DNA from: Flagellimonas oceanensis
GTDB taxonomy: Bacteria > Bacteroidota > Bacteroidia > Flavobacteriales > Flavobacteriaceae
Direction of reading: 5' to 3'
DNA length: 64,000 nucleotides
Assembly: GCF_003992595.1 (NCBI RefSeq)
Contig: NZ_RZNA01000025.1
Span: forward strand, 1-64,000
Positions 1 to 8,457 of this stretch are shown in pieces; within the stretch, counting starts at the first letter, position 1, and the number at the start of each line of letters is the position of its first letter. The position numbers and the translations under genes were made by a program. The notes below the pieces were generated by a model. It was given only the letters and a program-made list of their open reading frames with translations, was not told where the DNA came from and did not search any database.

Positions 1-170
1 ACCAACGGCTGGACAATGCCTGCAGGCGGGCATCGGACTATGGGGCCTATAATTACAGCATGGTGGAGCGGATACTGAAAAAAGGGTGGGACACCCTGGA
101 GGACGACCCGGAGGATACCTCCGAGGTCCCGGACCACGATAACATCAGGGGAGGAAACTATTATAAATGA
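1..170 (+). CDS. istA: IS21 transposase IstA, C-terminal end (partial)
   Basis: Frame 3 from base 3 is open to the TGA at 168-170 and encodes about 55 residues, including NYSMVERILKKGW and an acidic stretch (EDDPEDTSE). This is the usual C-terminal tail of IS21-family DDE transposases. The stop overlaps the istB start (ATGA at 167-170), as in intact IS21 operons where the two proteins are translationally coupled. The catalytic domain lies to the left of the window. Confidence 0.75.
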   Translation, partial: QRLDNACRRASDYGAYNYSMVERILKKGWDTLEDDPEDTSEVPDHDNIRGGNYYK

Positions 171-922
171 CAAACATTAAAACAGACAACATGAACACAA
201 AGACATTGGAACAGATGAAACAGCTCAGGCTCCACGGGATGCTCAGGGCCTTTGACACCAGCCTCTCGCCCGAGAGCATGGACTATACCAACGATGAACT
301 GGTGGCCTATCTGGTACAGTCCGAATGGGACGATAGGCACAACCGCAAGATCGAGCGCCTGACAAAGGCCGCAAGGTTCAGGTACGGTGCCGTTATGGAG
401 GCCATCGATTACGGCCCTGGAAGGAACATCGACAGGAACAGGATACAGCGCTACGCCTCCTGTGGATTTATACGCAAGGGTGAAAATATGCTCATTACCG
501 GGAGCACCGGGGTCGGCAAGAGCTATCTGGCCTCCGCCATCGGGCACCAGGCCTGCTCAATGGGGCACAGGACCATGTACTTCAACACGGCCAAACTCTT
601 TACCTTGCTCAAAACCTCAAAGGCGGACGGGTCCTATCTAAAATTCATTGGAAAACTTGAAAAACAGGACCTGCTCATACTGGATGACTTTGGCCTAAAA
701 CCATTGGACAACATCAACAGGCACTCTTTGATGGAGATCATAGAGGACAGGCACGGCAAAAGGTCCACCATTATAGCCTCACAACTGCCCGTGGAGGCAT
801 GGCACGATGTCATCGGTGAAAAAACGATCGCCGACGCCATCCTTGACCGGCTGGTGCACTCGGCTCACAGGGTGGACATAAAAGGGGAATCAATGAGAAA
901 AAAAATTAAAAATAAACGTTAA
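167..922 (+). CDS. istB: IS21 helper ATPase IstB
   Basis: 251-residue AAA+ ATPase that assists the IstA transposase in target selection and strand transfer. A Walker A motif (GSTGVGKS, residues 112-119), a Walker B motif (LLILDDFG, about 169-176) and the following SQLPVEAW sensor region are visible, and the length is normal for IstB. The ATG at 167 overlaps the istA stop and is preferred to an in-frame ATG at codon 9. The gene looks intact, so this element could still be active if its left half is complete. Confidence 0.92.
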   Translation: MTNIKTDNMNTKTLEQMKQLRLHGMLRAFDTSLSPESMDYTNDELVAYLVQSEWDDRHNRKIERLTKAARFRYGAVMEAIDYGPGRNIDRNRIQRYASCGFIRKGENMLITGSTGVGKSYLASAIGHQACSMGHRTMYFNTAKLFTLLKTSKADGSYLKFIGKLEKQDLLILDDFGLKPLDNINRHSLMEIIEDRHGKRSTIIASQLPVEAWHDVIGEKTIADAILDRLVHSAHRVDIKGESMRKKIKNKR

Positions 923-924
923 CT

Positions 925-1197
925 TCAGCACCAAAATGAGTCGATCTCGTGCACTTGATTTGCACTGCTCACTTTCATCCGCCGCAGGTGGTATACATTG
1001 ACCGCCCTATCCAGTTGGGAACTTCCCTTGACCCGGTTTCTGGCATTGTCCCAATTCTTTGAGGCCACGTTGCGTTTGAGACTGATCTCTGAGCGTTTTC
1101 CGTCCACGGTAATACGGACATAAATGGATAATTGATTTGGAACGCTCCTTGATTTTCTGGTAAAGAAGACTACCGCGAAAGTGTTTTTTGCTTTCAT
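925..1197 (-). pseudogene. tyrosine integrase, N-terminal fragment cut by IS21
   Basis: The reading frame from the ATG at 1195-1197 (MKAKNTFAVVFFTRKSR) encodes an arm-type DNA-binding domain like that of Bacteroidota integrases of the CTnDOT type. It can be aligned by eye with the start of the integrase at 59548 (strand and loop pattern: NTF..FF/RFW, IYVRI/IYARI, VDG, RVKG). After about 80 residues the frame runs into the IS21 end and stops at 925. The catalytic part, if it survives, is left of the window. An upstream in-frame start at 1242 is less likely because the homology begins at 1197. Confidence 0.7.
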
Positions 1198-1292
1198 GTT
1201 AAAATGACTTTGGTTAAACAACAATTGTTCATCGAAAGTCAAATCGTGCCCAAAAGCTCTTTAAAGGTAGGACATTTTAAATAAAAGGCTGT

Positions 1293-1324
1293 ACACCTAA
1301 TTGCACACCTAATTGCACACCTAC
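1293..1324. repeat. 12-nt tandem direct repeat, candidate integrase arm sites
   Basis: ACACCTAATTGC occurs twice in tandem, followed by a partial third unit (ACACCTAC). The repeat lies between the left integrase fragment and the att-like core at 1423. A comparable 12-nt repeat with the same ACACC core lies at 59646-59669, and the last ACACC starts 106 nt (left) and 105 nt (right) from the core. Tandem repeats so placed are expected binding sites for the integrase arm domain; that role is inferred. Confidence 0.5.
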
Positions 1325-1365
1325 TATTTGGTTTCAAATGATATCAAATAAATGCACAAAACGAA

Positions 1366-1401
1366 AAAAGCACTGAAAATCAATTTATTAACAGTGCTTT
1401 T
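1366..1401. terminator. stem-loop, likely terminator
   Basis: AAAAGCACTG and CAGTGCTTTT form a perfect 10-bp stem around a 16-nt AT-rich loop, with A- and T-runs on the outside. It could stop transcription in either direction. It lies between the att-like core and the left integrase fragment, as does the similar hairpin at 59697-59726 at the other island end. Confidence 0.55.
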
Positions 1402-1422
1402 ATTTTTATCTATTACTAGATT

Positions 1423-1436
1423 TGTCGGGGTGGCAG
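1423..1436. other. att-like core, left end of island
   Basis: TGTCGGGGTGGCAG is identical to bases 59768-59781 and in the same orientation. Its complement, CTGCCACCCCGACA, resembles the last bases of a flavobacterial tRNA-Pro gene (T-arm and acceptor strand), a common integration target. The bases beyond the core are not a tRNA at either copy, so neither is the intact tRNA gene. The pair is therefore read as direct-repeat junctions between elements inserted in tandem. Confidence 0.55.
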
Positions 1437-1834
1437 GCCCATCCCTATAAACATAAATAGTTGATTTATAGTATTTTACACCGTTAACTCAGACCAGTTA
1501 ACCGAACCCTGAACCGTGTTCAAATCGGCACATCCAGAGGCAAAACTTATGGGAGTTTTACACAACTAATTTAGGCATTTTTTTGATAAGCTGGAAACAC
1601 CGGACATAGTATACCACCTTCGCCGGAAAAGAGTGAGCATAGCAAAAAAACCAATAAAGTATTGACAAACAACCTGCTACAATAAAATATTGGATGGTCC
1701 ATATTTGCCGTTTTTAGTGGACTCAACCATCCGGCTCATCCAGCCTCTATATCCTTATTATTCTAAATTCCAATTGTTGGTCGACGAACTCCAAGACAAC
1801 ACAATATAACCTCCCTATAATCGATTTATTCTTT
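1437..1834. other. non-coding stretch left of the lipid module
   Basis: No open reading frame of any size with recognisable content is visible here. The only structure I see is one copy of a ~150-bp repeat at 1592-1743. The rest is AT-rich and featureless. Confidence 0.6.
1592..1743. repeat. ~150-bp imperfect direct repeat, copy 1
   Basis: It shares with 5785-5935 a left block (TGGAAAC.CCGGA.AT.GTATACCACC plus TTCGCCGGA) and a right block (CCGTTTTT.GTGG.CTCAACC plus ATCCGGCTCATCCAG), with a diverged middle of about 80-90 bp. The inner blocks contain short CCGG/GGTGG motifs, as in multi-repeat ends of insertion sequences. No transposase is next to it, so it may be a solo IS end or a non-autonomous element. 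Confidence 0.6.
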
Positions 1835-2731
1835 CTACTTCAAAAAATCCTCTTTCTGAAAAGCCGGATTTGGGTATGTGTAAAATCCTGCACCAGTGGC
1901 CACGCCTAATTTATTCTTATTAATGAAATTTTCTTCTAAATATTTCACCACTTTTATCTTGTCGGCATCCTGTGTTTTCTCGGCTGCCATTTTATTTATG
2001 TTGTAAGCTGTTGTAATGCCCACAACATCCAATATGGCACATGGACCTACGGGGGCACCTGTAGCCTTCATCCAGGTTTTATCCACGGTTGGTGGGTCGG
2101 CAACTTCATTGACAACTAGATCGAGTGCAGCACCTAAAAGAGGTACAAGTAAAGAATTGAGAATATAACCAGGTTGTTCTTTGTGCAATGGCAAAGGCAA
2201 CATTCCAATTCTTTTTGCAAACTCCACCATATCGTTGAACACTTTGGGCGAAGTAGTCGGGTGCCCCATAATTTCTGCGGTATTGTGTTTCCAAATTTCG
2301 TTGGCGAAATGCAGGGCAACAAATTTCTCCGGTCTTCCAGTAGAGGAAGCGAACTGACTTGGTAAGAGTGTGGAAGAATTAGTGGCAAACACCGTTTTTT
2401 CAAGAGCTACTTTTGCCAGTTTTTTATAAAAACCCATTTTAATCTGTGGGTCTTCGGGTACGGCCTCAATGAGCAGGTCGGCATCTTTTACAGCCTCTTC
2501 TAAATTGGATGAGTAGCTCAAATTTTGATATGTATCTTCCAATTGTTCCTGACTTGCATTCAAATCATTTTTAAATGCGGAACTCATAATTTCAAACTTG
2601 CCTTTTGCTTTTTCCAATACTTCATCATTAATGTCATAAACGGTGACATTAAATCCGTGAAATGCTGTTTGGAAAGCAATTTGATAGCCTAATACGCCAC
2701 TTCCAGCTATTGTAATATTTTTATAATTCAT
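1835..2731 (-). CDS. 3-hydroxyacyl-CoA dehydrogenase-like protein
   Basis: 298 residues. The N-terminal Rossmann fold has GSGVLG at residues 10-15 followed by an acidic residue at the end of strand 2 (VYD), indicating NAD binding. NSSTLLPS and LHFANE mark the expected positions of the catalytic Ser and His, and PGYILNSLL starts the C-terminal helical domain. The family oxidises 3-hydroxyacyl-CoA to 3-ketoacyl-CoA; the length fits a stand-alone 3-hydroxybutyryl-CoA dehydrogenase-type enzyme rather than a large multifunctional FadB. It starts one base after the oleate hydratase stop and is surely co-transcribed with it, so its substrate may be a hydroxylated fatty acid derivative. The substrate is an inference. 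Confidence 0.85.
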   Translation of the reverse strand: MNYKNITIAGSGVLGYQIAFQTAFHGFNVTVYDINDEVLEKAKGKFEIMSSAFKNDLNASQEQLEDTYQNLSYSSNLEEAVKDADLLIEAVPEDPQIKMGFYKKLAKVALEKTVFATNSSTLLPSQFASSTGRPEKFVALHFANEIWKHNTAEIMGHPTTSPKVFNDMVEFAKRIGMLPLPLHKEQPGYILNSLLVPLLGAALDLVVNEVADPPTVDKTWMKATGAPVGPCAILDVVGITTAYNINKMAAEKTQDADKIKVVKYLEENFINKNKLGVATGAGFYTYPNPAFQKEDFLK

Positions 2732-2732
2732 T

Positions 2733-4667
2733 TTATTTGTTCTTTATCCATTCTTGAATTTTATGGAACTGTTCTTGAAAGAAAGATTCATGTTCTTCTT
2801 CCAAAGTTTCTCCTTTGGGTAGGATGTGCTCGAAATAACTGTCTTTCAAAATTTTCCTCAAGATGCTTTCACCTGGGATCGGTCTATAATCATTTAGTGA
2901 TTTTGTGGCTTTCAACAATTGTCTAATATCGTATTGCAACGGTATGATATCAGGCACTTGCTTGTTCAGGTTCAACAGTTCGTAAACGGCAATACGGGCA
3001 GTTCTAACGGAACTTTCCATGGTAAAGACAATATCGTTGTTGGTCTCTACAAATTGTCCCACCAAACCTAAATTTTTACAACCCTCGGGAACTACATTTG
3101 GTCTGTCGCCCTTTGCCCTTGGCATAAACATTGAAGTGATGTAGGGCATAAATGCGGTATGTACAATGGTGTTTTCAATAACATCATCAATTTGGTCAAG
3201 AATGCCTAGGTGATAACAAAGTTCAGTCAGTATTTCGTCTCCTGTACATTGAGGCATAGGTTTTTTAATATAATTTCCTTCTTTATCCATATATAATGAA
3301 TACACCCAAAGAACCAGAACATCATCGGGTTGGTCAGGAAAGTGTGGCTGACGGTTGCAGGTAAAGCTCATTAGCCAATCAGAATCGGTAATGGTAATAA
3401 TGCCTCCCGTTGCAGTTTTTCCTGAATACGGGTCGTTAATGGTATATTCTTTCAACTTTTCGGTAAAGACAGACGGTTTACACGTTAATGTTGCCGATTC
3501 CCAAGAAGATTTTTCAATATCGCCACAGAATTTTTCGGGACGACCAAAAATCTCGGATTTTGACGCTAAATTTTTCCATAATTTCCATCCGGCACTTTGT
3601 CCGCTCGAACCGTTGTCCATTTCTATGATCGGTGCGGTTTTGTTTGTTCCATAAAACGTGTCCTCGGTCATGGAACCGGTGGTCACAATGACATAATCGT
3701 CTTTCCCTATTGGTATTCTCACTTCCCTTTCATCTTGTTCGGTAACGATGCCTTCCACCACTTTGCCATGGATATTACTGTGAATGTCCAAATCTTTTAC
3801 CAAAGTATTCAACTGAATTTGTACGCCTTTTGACTCTAAATGTTTTCGCAAAGGCGTAATGAACGTATCGTATTGGTTGTATTTTGGGAAAACCAGACAG
3901 GAAAAATCTTTCATTCCATCAATGGCGTGAAGAAAACGGTGCATGTACAGTTTGCATTCCAATAGGCTGTGCCAATTTTCAAAGGCGAACATGGTGCGCC
4001 AAAAGAACCAAAAATTACTGTCTAAAAATTCTTGGCTAAAATAATCTTCAATCGTTAAATCGTCTAAATCTTCTTTTTTCTTCAACAATAATTTCACAAT
4101 GGCCAATTGGTCTTTTCGCTCCAGTCCGAATTTGCTGAAATCCCGAATTTCACCTTGGTTGTGAATCAAACGGGCTTTGGAATAATTGGGGTCATTGTCG
4201 TTTACCAATCGGTATTCGTCTAATACGCTGTACGGTTCAGGAAGTTCTTCGGCTGGAATATCCTGAAACATATCCCAAAGATTCTCATAGGTCATATCCA
4301 TTTCCCTACCCCCTCGGATAATATAACCGTCTTCGGCATTTCCGGCACCATCCAAAGAGCCCCCGTCAACATGCAATTGGTCTAAGAAAATGATGTTTCT
4401 GCCAGGAATCTTTCCATCTCGTATAAAATAATATGCTGCCGACATACCCGCAATACCACTACCTACAATGTATACTTTGCTGTTCTCATAGGATTTTGGG
4501 GGAATACCGATATTTCTTTGATAATTTCCAATCTGATCCGAAAAAGGCATGGTTTTTTCCTTGGTGTTCAATTGTACTTCCTTACTCGAATCGGGCTCGT
4601 GGTTTACATTTCCATATTCTTTTGATTTCGATAGAAACGAACCGAACTTATCTGTTATGTTTTTCAT
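2733..4667 (-). CDS. ohyA: oleate hydratase (MCRA family)
   Basis: 644-residue FAD-dependent fatty acid hydratase that adds water to the cis-9 double bond of oleate, giving 10-hydroxystearate. The FAD fold begins with GSGIAG (residues 69-74), followed by LDGAGN (105-110) and RGGREMD (118-124), whose Glu is the proposed catalytic residue of the family. The length is usual or slightly long; the first ~40 residues are not conserved-looking and M40 is an alternative start. Such enzymes help detoxify antimicrobial unsaturated fatty acids and change membranes under stress. It forms a two-gene operon with the dehydrogenase, with an AraC-type regulator upstream on the same strand. Confidence 0.93.
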   Translation of the reverse strand: MKNITDKFGSFLSKSKEYGNVNHEPDSSKEVQLNTKEKTMPFSDQIGNYQRNIGIPPKSYENSKVYIVGSGIAGMSAAYYFIRDGKIPGRNIIFLDQLHVDGGSLDGAGNAEDGYIIRGGREMDMTYENLWDMFQDIPAEELPEPYSVLDEYRLVNDNDPNYSKARLIHNQGEIRDFSKFGLERKDQLAIVKLLLKKKEDLDDLTIEDYFSQEFLDSNFWFFWRTMFAFENWHSLLECKLYMHRFLHAIDGMKDFSCLVFPKYNQYDTFITPLRKHLESKGVQIQLNTLVKDLDIHSNIHGKVVEGIVTEQDEREVRIPIGKDDYVIVTTGSMTEDTFYGTNKTAPIIEMDNGSSGQSAGWKLWKNLASKSEIFGRPEKFCGDIEKSSWESATLTCKPSVFTEKLKEYTINDPYSGKTATGGIITITDSDWLMSFTCNRQPHFPDQPDDVLVLWVYSLYMDKEGNYIKKPMPQCTGDEILTELCYHLGILDQIDDVIENTIVHTAFMPYITSMFMPRAKGDRPNVVPEGCKNLGLVGQFVETNNDIVFTMESSVRTARIAVYELLNLNKQVPDIIPLQYDIRQLLKATKSLNDYRPIPGESILRKILKDSYFEHILPKGETLEEEHESFFQEQFHKIQEWIKNK

Positions 4668-4693
4668 TTTTTTTGGTTTTCAAGATTTTACAA

Positions 4694-4701
4694 CAAAGAT
4701 A
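4694..4701 (-). promoter_or_regulatory. -7 box upstream of oleate hydratase
   Basis: On the minus strand the sequence TATCTTTG matches the Bacteroidota -7 consensus TAnnTTTG, 26 nt before the start codon of the hydratase. No TTTG -33 box is found 19-21 nt upstream of it, which is common at promoters that need an activator. The neighbouring AraC-type regulator is the obvious candidate. Confidence 0.5.
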
Positions 4702-4757
4702 GTTGTATACTTAAATTCGCATGTATCCCGAAATTCCGTATTTGTGTGCTTAATTTT

Positions 4758-5630
4758 TCAGGAACTTAAATTTTGCCTTGTGCGATAATTTGAAGGAGAA
4801 ATGGAAGCATGCCTTTTAAAGAATCGACCAAAGGCAGATGTAGAATTGAAATGTAACTGAAATGCGATTTCCGAAATGGTATATTCTGGGTTTCCCAATA
4901 GAACATATGCCTCTTTTAGTAGAGTTTCATCAATTACCTCATGTGGTGTCCTGCCGCTTGCTTTTTTTACCACTTCAATCAAATATTTATTGGAAATATG
5001 CAATTGTTCGGCATAAAACTGTACCGATCTTTGTTCTAAAATATGTTCTTGTACCAATTCCCGAAACTTTAAATGGACCATAGGGATGGTTTTATCCTTG
5101 TTTTGAATCTCGACTACAGACAGATGGGTAATCTCGGCTACTTCGAGCAAAACATTAAAAATGATACTACGGATAATTTCATCGGTGAAATTTCCGTTGG
5201 ACTTGGTTTTATGCTCTAAATATTCAAGTAGGCCAAGTAAATGTTCAATCGTTTTTGGCTGTGCGCTTAGCATGGAATAATTACCATTTTGGAAGAGCCC
5301 GATTTTTTCGATGATAAATGGATTGGAAATGTTCTTGAGCAAGAAATTTTTTTCAAAAAAAAGAAGTTTCATTGTGAAGTCTCTACTGAACTTTCGAAAA
5401 TGAACAATGGTAGATGGTCCCGAAACAAGAAAACTATTTTGTTCAACATGATAATTGTTACCATCAATTTCCATTGTCATTCTTCCACTTGTACAGATGC
5501 ATAGTGAATAAAAATCCATGCGGAACGAGTTTTCGGGAAATTGAAAAATCGATTTCCCCGAAGAAATATAGTAAGGCTTATCACAAGCCACACCATAAAA
5601 CGAAAGTGTCTGGTTAAGATTTTGGTACAA
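4758..5630 (-). CDS. AraC-family transcriptional regulator
   Basis: 290 residues. A cupin-like sensor N-terminus (about 15-170) precedes a C-terminal double helix-turn-helix (about 195-285) with the family signature ISEIAFQLHFNSTSAFGRFFKRH. It probably controls the oleate hydratase operon, which starts about 90 bp downstream on the same strand. The first codon in this frame is TTG at 5628-5630; no ATG lies nearby and the next internal Met (about residue 38) would cut into the sensor domain, so the TTG start is kept with some doubt. The ligand is unknown; a free fatty acid would fit the context. Confidence 0.8.
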   Translation of the reverse strand: MYQNLNQTLSFYGVACDKPYYISSGKSIFQFPENSFRMDFYSLCICTSGRMTMEIDGNNYHVEQNSFLVSGPSTIVHFRKFSRDFTMKLLFFEKNFLLKNISNPFIIEKIGLFQNGNYSMLSAQPKTIEHLLGLLEYLEHKTKSNGNFTDEIIRSIIFNVLLEVAEITHLSVVEIQNKDKTIPMVHLKFRELVQEHILEQRSVQFYAEQLHISNKYLIEVVKKASGRTPHEVIDETLLKEAYVLLGNPEYTISEIAFQLHFNSTSAFGRFFKRHASISPSNYRTRQNLSS

Positions 5631-5652
5631 ATGATTATTTTTTGGTCAAAAA

Positions 5653-5673
5653 TACACCTAACTGTTGGGTGTA
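5653..5673. promoter_or_regulatory. inverted repeat upstream of the AraC gene
   Basis: TACACC and GGTGTA face each other across 9 bases, some 25 bp upstream of the regulator start. It could be an operator or a weak hairpin; nothing else supports it. Confidence 0.25.
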
Positions 5674-5784
5674 GACGTAGTTCGTAATCGAAAGTACTTT
5701 AATTTCCGTTTGTAAATAACTTTTGAAATTCAAAAATGTCAATTTTAGAACTGCAGCCTATATTATTAAGATACAATGTTATAG

Positions 5785-5935
5785 TGGAAACGCCGGATAT
5801 GGTATACCACCTTCGCCGGATAGAATTGAGCCACTCAAGACTAACACAAAAGCCTGATTTTAAAATCACTAAATCCAAAAATTAGGTGGCTCTCATTTTC
5901 CGTTTTTGGTGGTCTCAACCATCCGGCTCATCCAG
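5785..5935. repeat. ~150-bp imperfect direct repeat, copy 2
   Basis: Second copy of the repeat at 1592-1743, in the same orientation. Its right end falls inside the tolC fragment that follows: the last residues of that frame (WMSRMVETTKNGK) are encoded by the repeat. It therefore marks the point where the tolC gene was cut. The rest of 5631-5784 is non-coding. Confidence 0.65.
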
Positions 5936-6162
5936 TATGCTTCCAAAGATAGTTCGGGATCCTGAAAAGCTCCCGCTTGCGGAATTTTTTCAAGGAAAGC
6001 CTCATGCACTAGGCTCTGCGACTTTACGCCGGGATTGTTTTCTATCGCGACCTGTATGTAATGTGATAGTGAATCCTTCCTATGCTCTTGAGCGAAAGCA
6101 TTCGAAAAGAAACCTAACCCTACAACTAGGATCGTTACTATATATCTGTTATTCGTTTTCAT
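5893..6162 (-). pseudogene. TolC/CusC-family outer-membrane efflux protein, N-terminal fragment
   Basis: The frame starts with a clear signal peptide (cleavage near FSNAFAQ) and continues into the first helix of a TolC-type protein (SLSHYIQVAIENNPG, then PQAGAFQDPELS). About 75 genuine residues remain of the usual ~400. The frame then enters the 5785-5935 repeat and stops. Its start overlaps the end of the RND fragment by 14 bp, showing that the two were once one CusA-CusC operon. Confidence 0.85.
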
Positions 6163-7360
6163 CAGTTATTTGATTTTTATTTTTAGACCTGTTTTCCTTT
6201 CTAAGGGCCGATTCTCTCCACCAACATTGGAATACCGGCACTACAAACATGGTCATGGATTGAATTAACATCCCTCCAAAAGTTGGGATCGCCATCGGCA
6301 CCATAATTTCCGCTCCTTTGCCCGTTGAGGTCAATACAGGCAACAGGGCTATCAAAGCCGTGGCGGTGGTCATCGCGGCAGGCCTCACACGTTTTAATCC
6401 TGCATAGACAACGGCCTCCCTGATCTCTTCTTTTGTTCTTGGGTTTCGGGCAACGAAAGTATCGTGGATATATGTACCCATCAATACACCGTCACTTGTC
6501 GCCAATCCAAACAGAGCTATAAAACCTACCCAAACAGCTATACTGAGATTAATGCTGTGCATCTGGAACAGGTCCCTCATATTCGTTCCCCCCACAGAGA
6601 AGTCCATGAACCAAGGCTGTCCATATAACCATAATAAAATAAAACTTCCTGCAAGCGCTACAAATACGCCGGAGAAATGGATCAAGGAAGCGGTAATTGT
6701 CCGGAACTGGAAGTAAAGAATGAGCAAAATAGCCAATAAACTCATCGGTATGATAAGGAGAAGACGTTTTGCCGCACGTTCTTGTTGTTCATAATTACCC
6801 GCAAATACATAGGTTACACCATCGGGTAATGTCAATTCCCCGGAAGCTATTTTTTCCTGTAAGAGGTTATCCGCTTCACGCACGACCTCTACCTCAGCCT
6901 TACCGCTTATTTTATCAAAGATGACATAGCCCAATAAAAATGTATTTTCGCTTTGGATCATTTGCGCACCTTTTGCATATTCAATGTCAACGACATCACC
7001 CAAAGGTATTTGTACGCCGGTAGCTGTAGGGATGATTATTTTTCGTAAGGCATCAGGATCATCCCTTAATTCGCGCGGGTAACGTAGGACCGCTCGCGTC
7101 CTTCCACGGTATTCGTCAAGGACATACCCCCGATTGCAGCACTGATTACTTCCTGAAGCTCCGCTACGGTAATTCCATATCGGGCCATCCTGTCCCTGTT
7201 CCTGTTCCTGTTCAAATGAATTTCAATATAAGGTGCGCCTACTGCACGGTCGTAAAAGACCGTAGATGGCATGATCGATGGTATGTCTTTCAAGGCAGTT
7301 TCCAATGCTTTTCCGCCCGCTTCTATCGATTCAAGGTCAGGCTTTAATAAAGTCCAACCC
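6149..7360 (-). pseudogene. CusA/CzcA-type RND efflux pump, frameshifted C-terminal remnant
   Basis: Two frames together give the last third of a heavy-metal RND permease. The first (to about 7066) contains the periplasmic segment ARYGITVAELQEV and stops after GRERSYVTRAN. The second continues the homology (YPRELRDD, then IPLGDVVDIEY) from about 7075 to 6149 and includes the last transmembrane block with LFGLATSDGVLMGTY. A small deletion near 7070 explains the break. Homology also ends abruptly near 7360, so the first two thirds of the gene are missing. A full-length paralogue lies at 27357-31097. The sequence just upstream (7371-7405) looks like a possible insertion-sequence end but I cannot assign it. 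Confidence 0.85.
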
Positions 7361-7438
7361 CCGTTATTTTCAACTTACACACTTTATGAGATAGTCCTGT
7401 GTAAACTGAACTCTCTATAGTTTGCCTGATTCATTTTC

Positions 7439-8212
7439 TCAAGTGCTCGGTTCTTGCCTAAAACATTCCACCAACATCCCATAAAGTTCTGGATGTTTTC
7501 TTTTTAGTAAATCCGCTCGTTCAAAAAAATACTCTGAAGCAACCGCAAAGAATTCAGCTTGATTTGTTCCACCATATTTACGAATATCTGAATGGTTATC
7601 GTTAATCGCTTCCATTTCTTTATGGATTAAGTTTAACCAAGGTATGGCATATTGATGTTCCATTAGCCGCTCTGGCACACCGTCTGTTCTATCGTCCAAC
7701 TTATCTATAAGGTGCACAAATTCGTGTATGCCAGTATTGCTTTTATCGGTTGTATTTTTAAAGCCGTGGTACAATGCTTTCTTGGAAAGTATCATCTGTT
7801 TCTCGAACCTTCCATTTCCAACTATTCCACCAATATTCCGTGAGTTATCCTTACTGCTAAATTGCATATCCTCATTAAAATTATCAGGATATAAAAGGAT
7901 GCCACTTAAATTTGTGTAGTGCCATTCCTTGAAGCCAAAAACTGGAATGACGGCACTTGCTGCAATTAAAACCTTATCCAACTCTTCCAGTTCAAACTGC
8001 ACAGCATCGATATAGACCTCACTTAAAAATAGCATCATTTTTTGCTGAAAAATTAGCTGTGCGTCTTTTGATAGATTTCTATAAAACAGCACATTATCCG
8101 TCAATAATTTATGCCAATGTTCTGGAAATGGCTTTACACTATGACGTTTTGCTTTTCTATAAAAATGAACAGCAAAAAGAACAATCACAACCGAAATAAA
8201 AATATAAGCCAT
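7439..8212 (-). CDS. MtfA-like zinc-dependent peptidase (M90 family)
   Basis: 257 residues with an N-terminal transmembrane helix (about 3-17), the zinc-binding motif HEFVH at 163-167 and a likely third ligand region NQAEFFAVASEYFF (218-231). MtfA proteins are zinc-dependent aminopeptidases; in enterobacteria MtfA binds the glucose regulator Mlc. It follows the CopZ-like gene by 12 bp in the copA operon, which is not its usual context. A role in copper stress is possible but unproven. Confidence 0.85.
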   Translation of the reverse strand: MAYIFISVVIVLFAVHFYRKAKRHSVKPFPEHWHKLLTDNVLFYRNLSKDAQLIFQQKMMLFLSEVYIDAVQFELEELDKVLIAASAVIPVFGFKEWHYTNLSGILLYPDNFNEDMQFSSKDNSRNIGGIVGNGRFEKQMILSKKALYHGFKNTTDKSNTGIHEFVHLIDKLDDRTDGVPERLMEHQYAIPWLNLIHKEMEAINDNHSDIRKYGGTNQAEFFAVASEYFFERADLLKRKHPELYGMLVECFRQEPST

Positions 8213-8224
8213 ATTAAAAACGTA

Positions 8225-8437
8225 TTAATCTACAGGTTCGGCCTTAAATCCCACTTTTTGCAAAGTCGCCTTTACATCTTCTTCGGTTACACCATCGCTT
8301 TCAATGGTTAGGATTTTATCAGGATTAGAGGTATCTACTTCCCAACTTTCTACACCTTCTTGTTTGTTTAAAAAAGGGGTGACTTTTGATACGCACCCAC
8401 CACAATTGATATTTGTTTTAAATTTTAAAGTTTTCAT
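8225..8437 (-). CDS. CopZ-like heavy-metal-associated domain protein
   Basis: 70-residue stand-alone HMA domain with the metal site CGGC (C12, C15) and the usual beta-alpha-beta-beta-alpha-beta length. It is 20 bp downstream of the copper ATPase gene, so it most likely hands Cu(I) to that pump in the cytoplasm. A second protein of the same kind is encoded at 34725. Confidence 0.88.
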   Translation of the reverse strand: MKTLKFKTNINCGGCVSKVTPFLNKQEGVESWEVDTSNPDKILTIESDGVTEEDVKATLQKVGFKAEPVD

Positions 8438-8457
8438 AGTATTGAATTTATTTATTA

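Larger units (their letters stand above)
1..953 (+). mobile_element. IS21-family element, right part (partial)
   Basis: The window opens inside an IS21-type element: the last 55 codons of the transposase IstA are followed by a complete IstB with an ATGA overlap, the classic istAB arrangement. The right end is placed near base 953 because the adjacent integrase reading frame loses homology there and the last residues of that frame come from the sequence just after istB. The left end is outside the window, so inverted repeats and a target duplication cannot be checked. GC content is higher than in the island cargo. Confidence 0.75.

Noticed and set aside
161..547. Long minus-strand frame opposite istB
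   Set aside because: It overlaps the well-supported istB ATPase completely and has no recognisable content; high GC favours long antisense frames there.
1423..1436. Possible complete tRNA gene at the att-like cores
   Set aside because: Only the last 14 bases match a tRNA 3' end; no cloverleaf can be drawn on either side at either copy.
7371..7438. Possible IS256-like inverted-repeat end upstream of the CusA remnant
   Set aside because: TTACACACTTTATGAGATAG looks suggestive, but there is no second end or transposase, so I do not list it as a feature.
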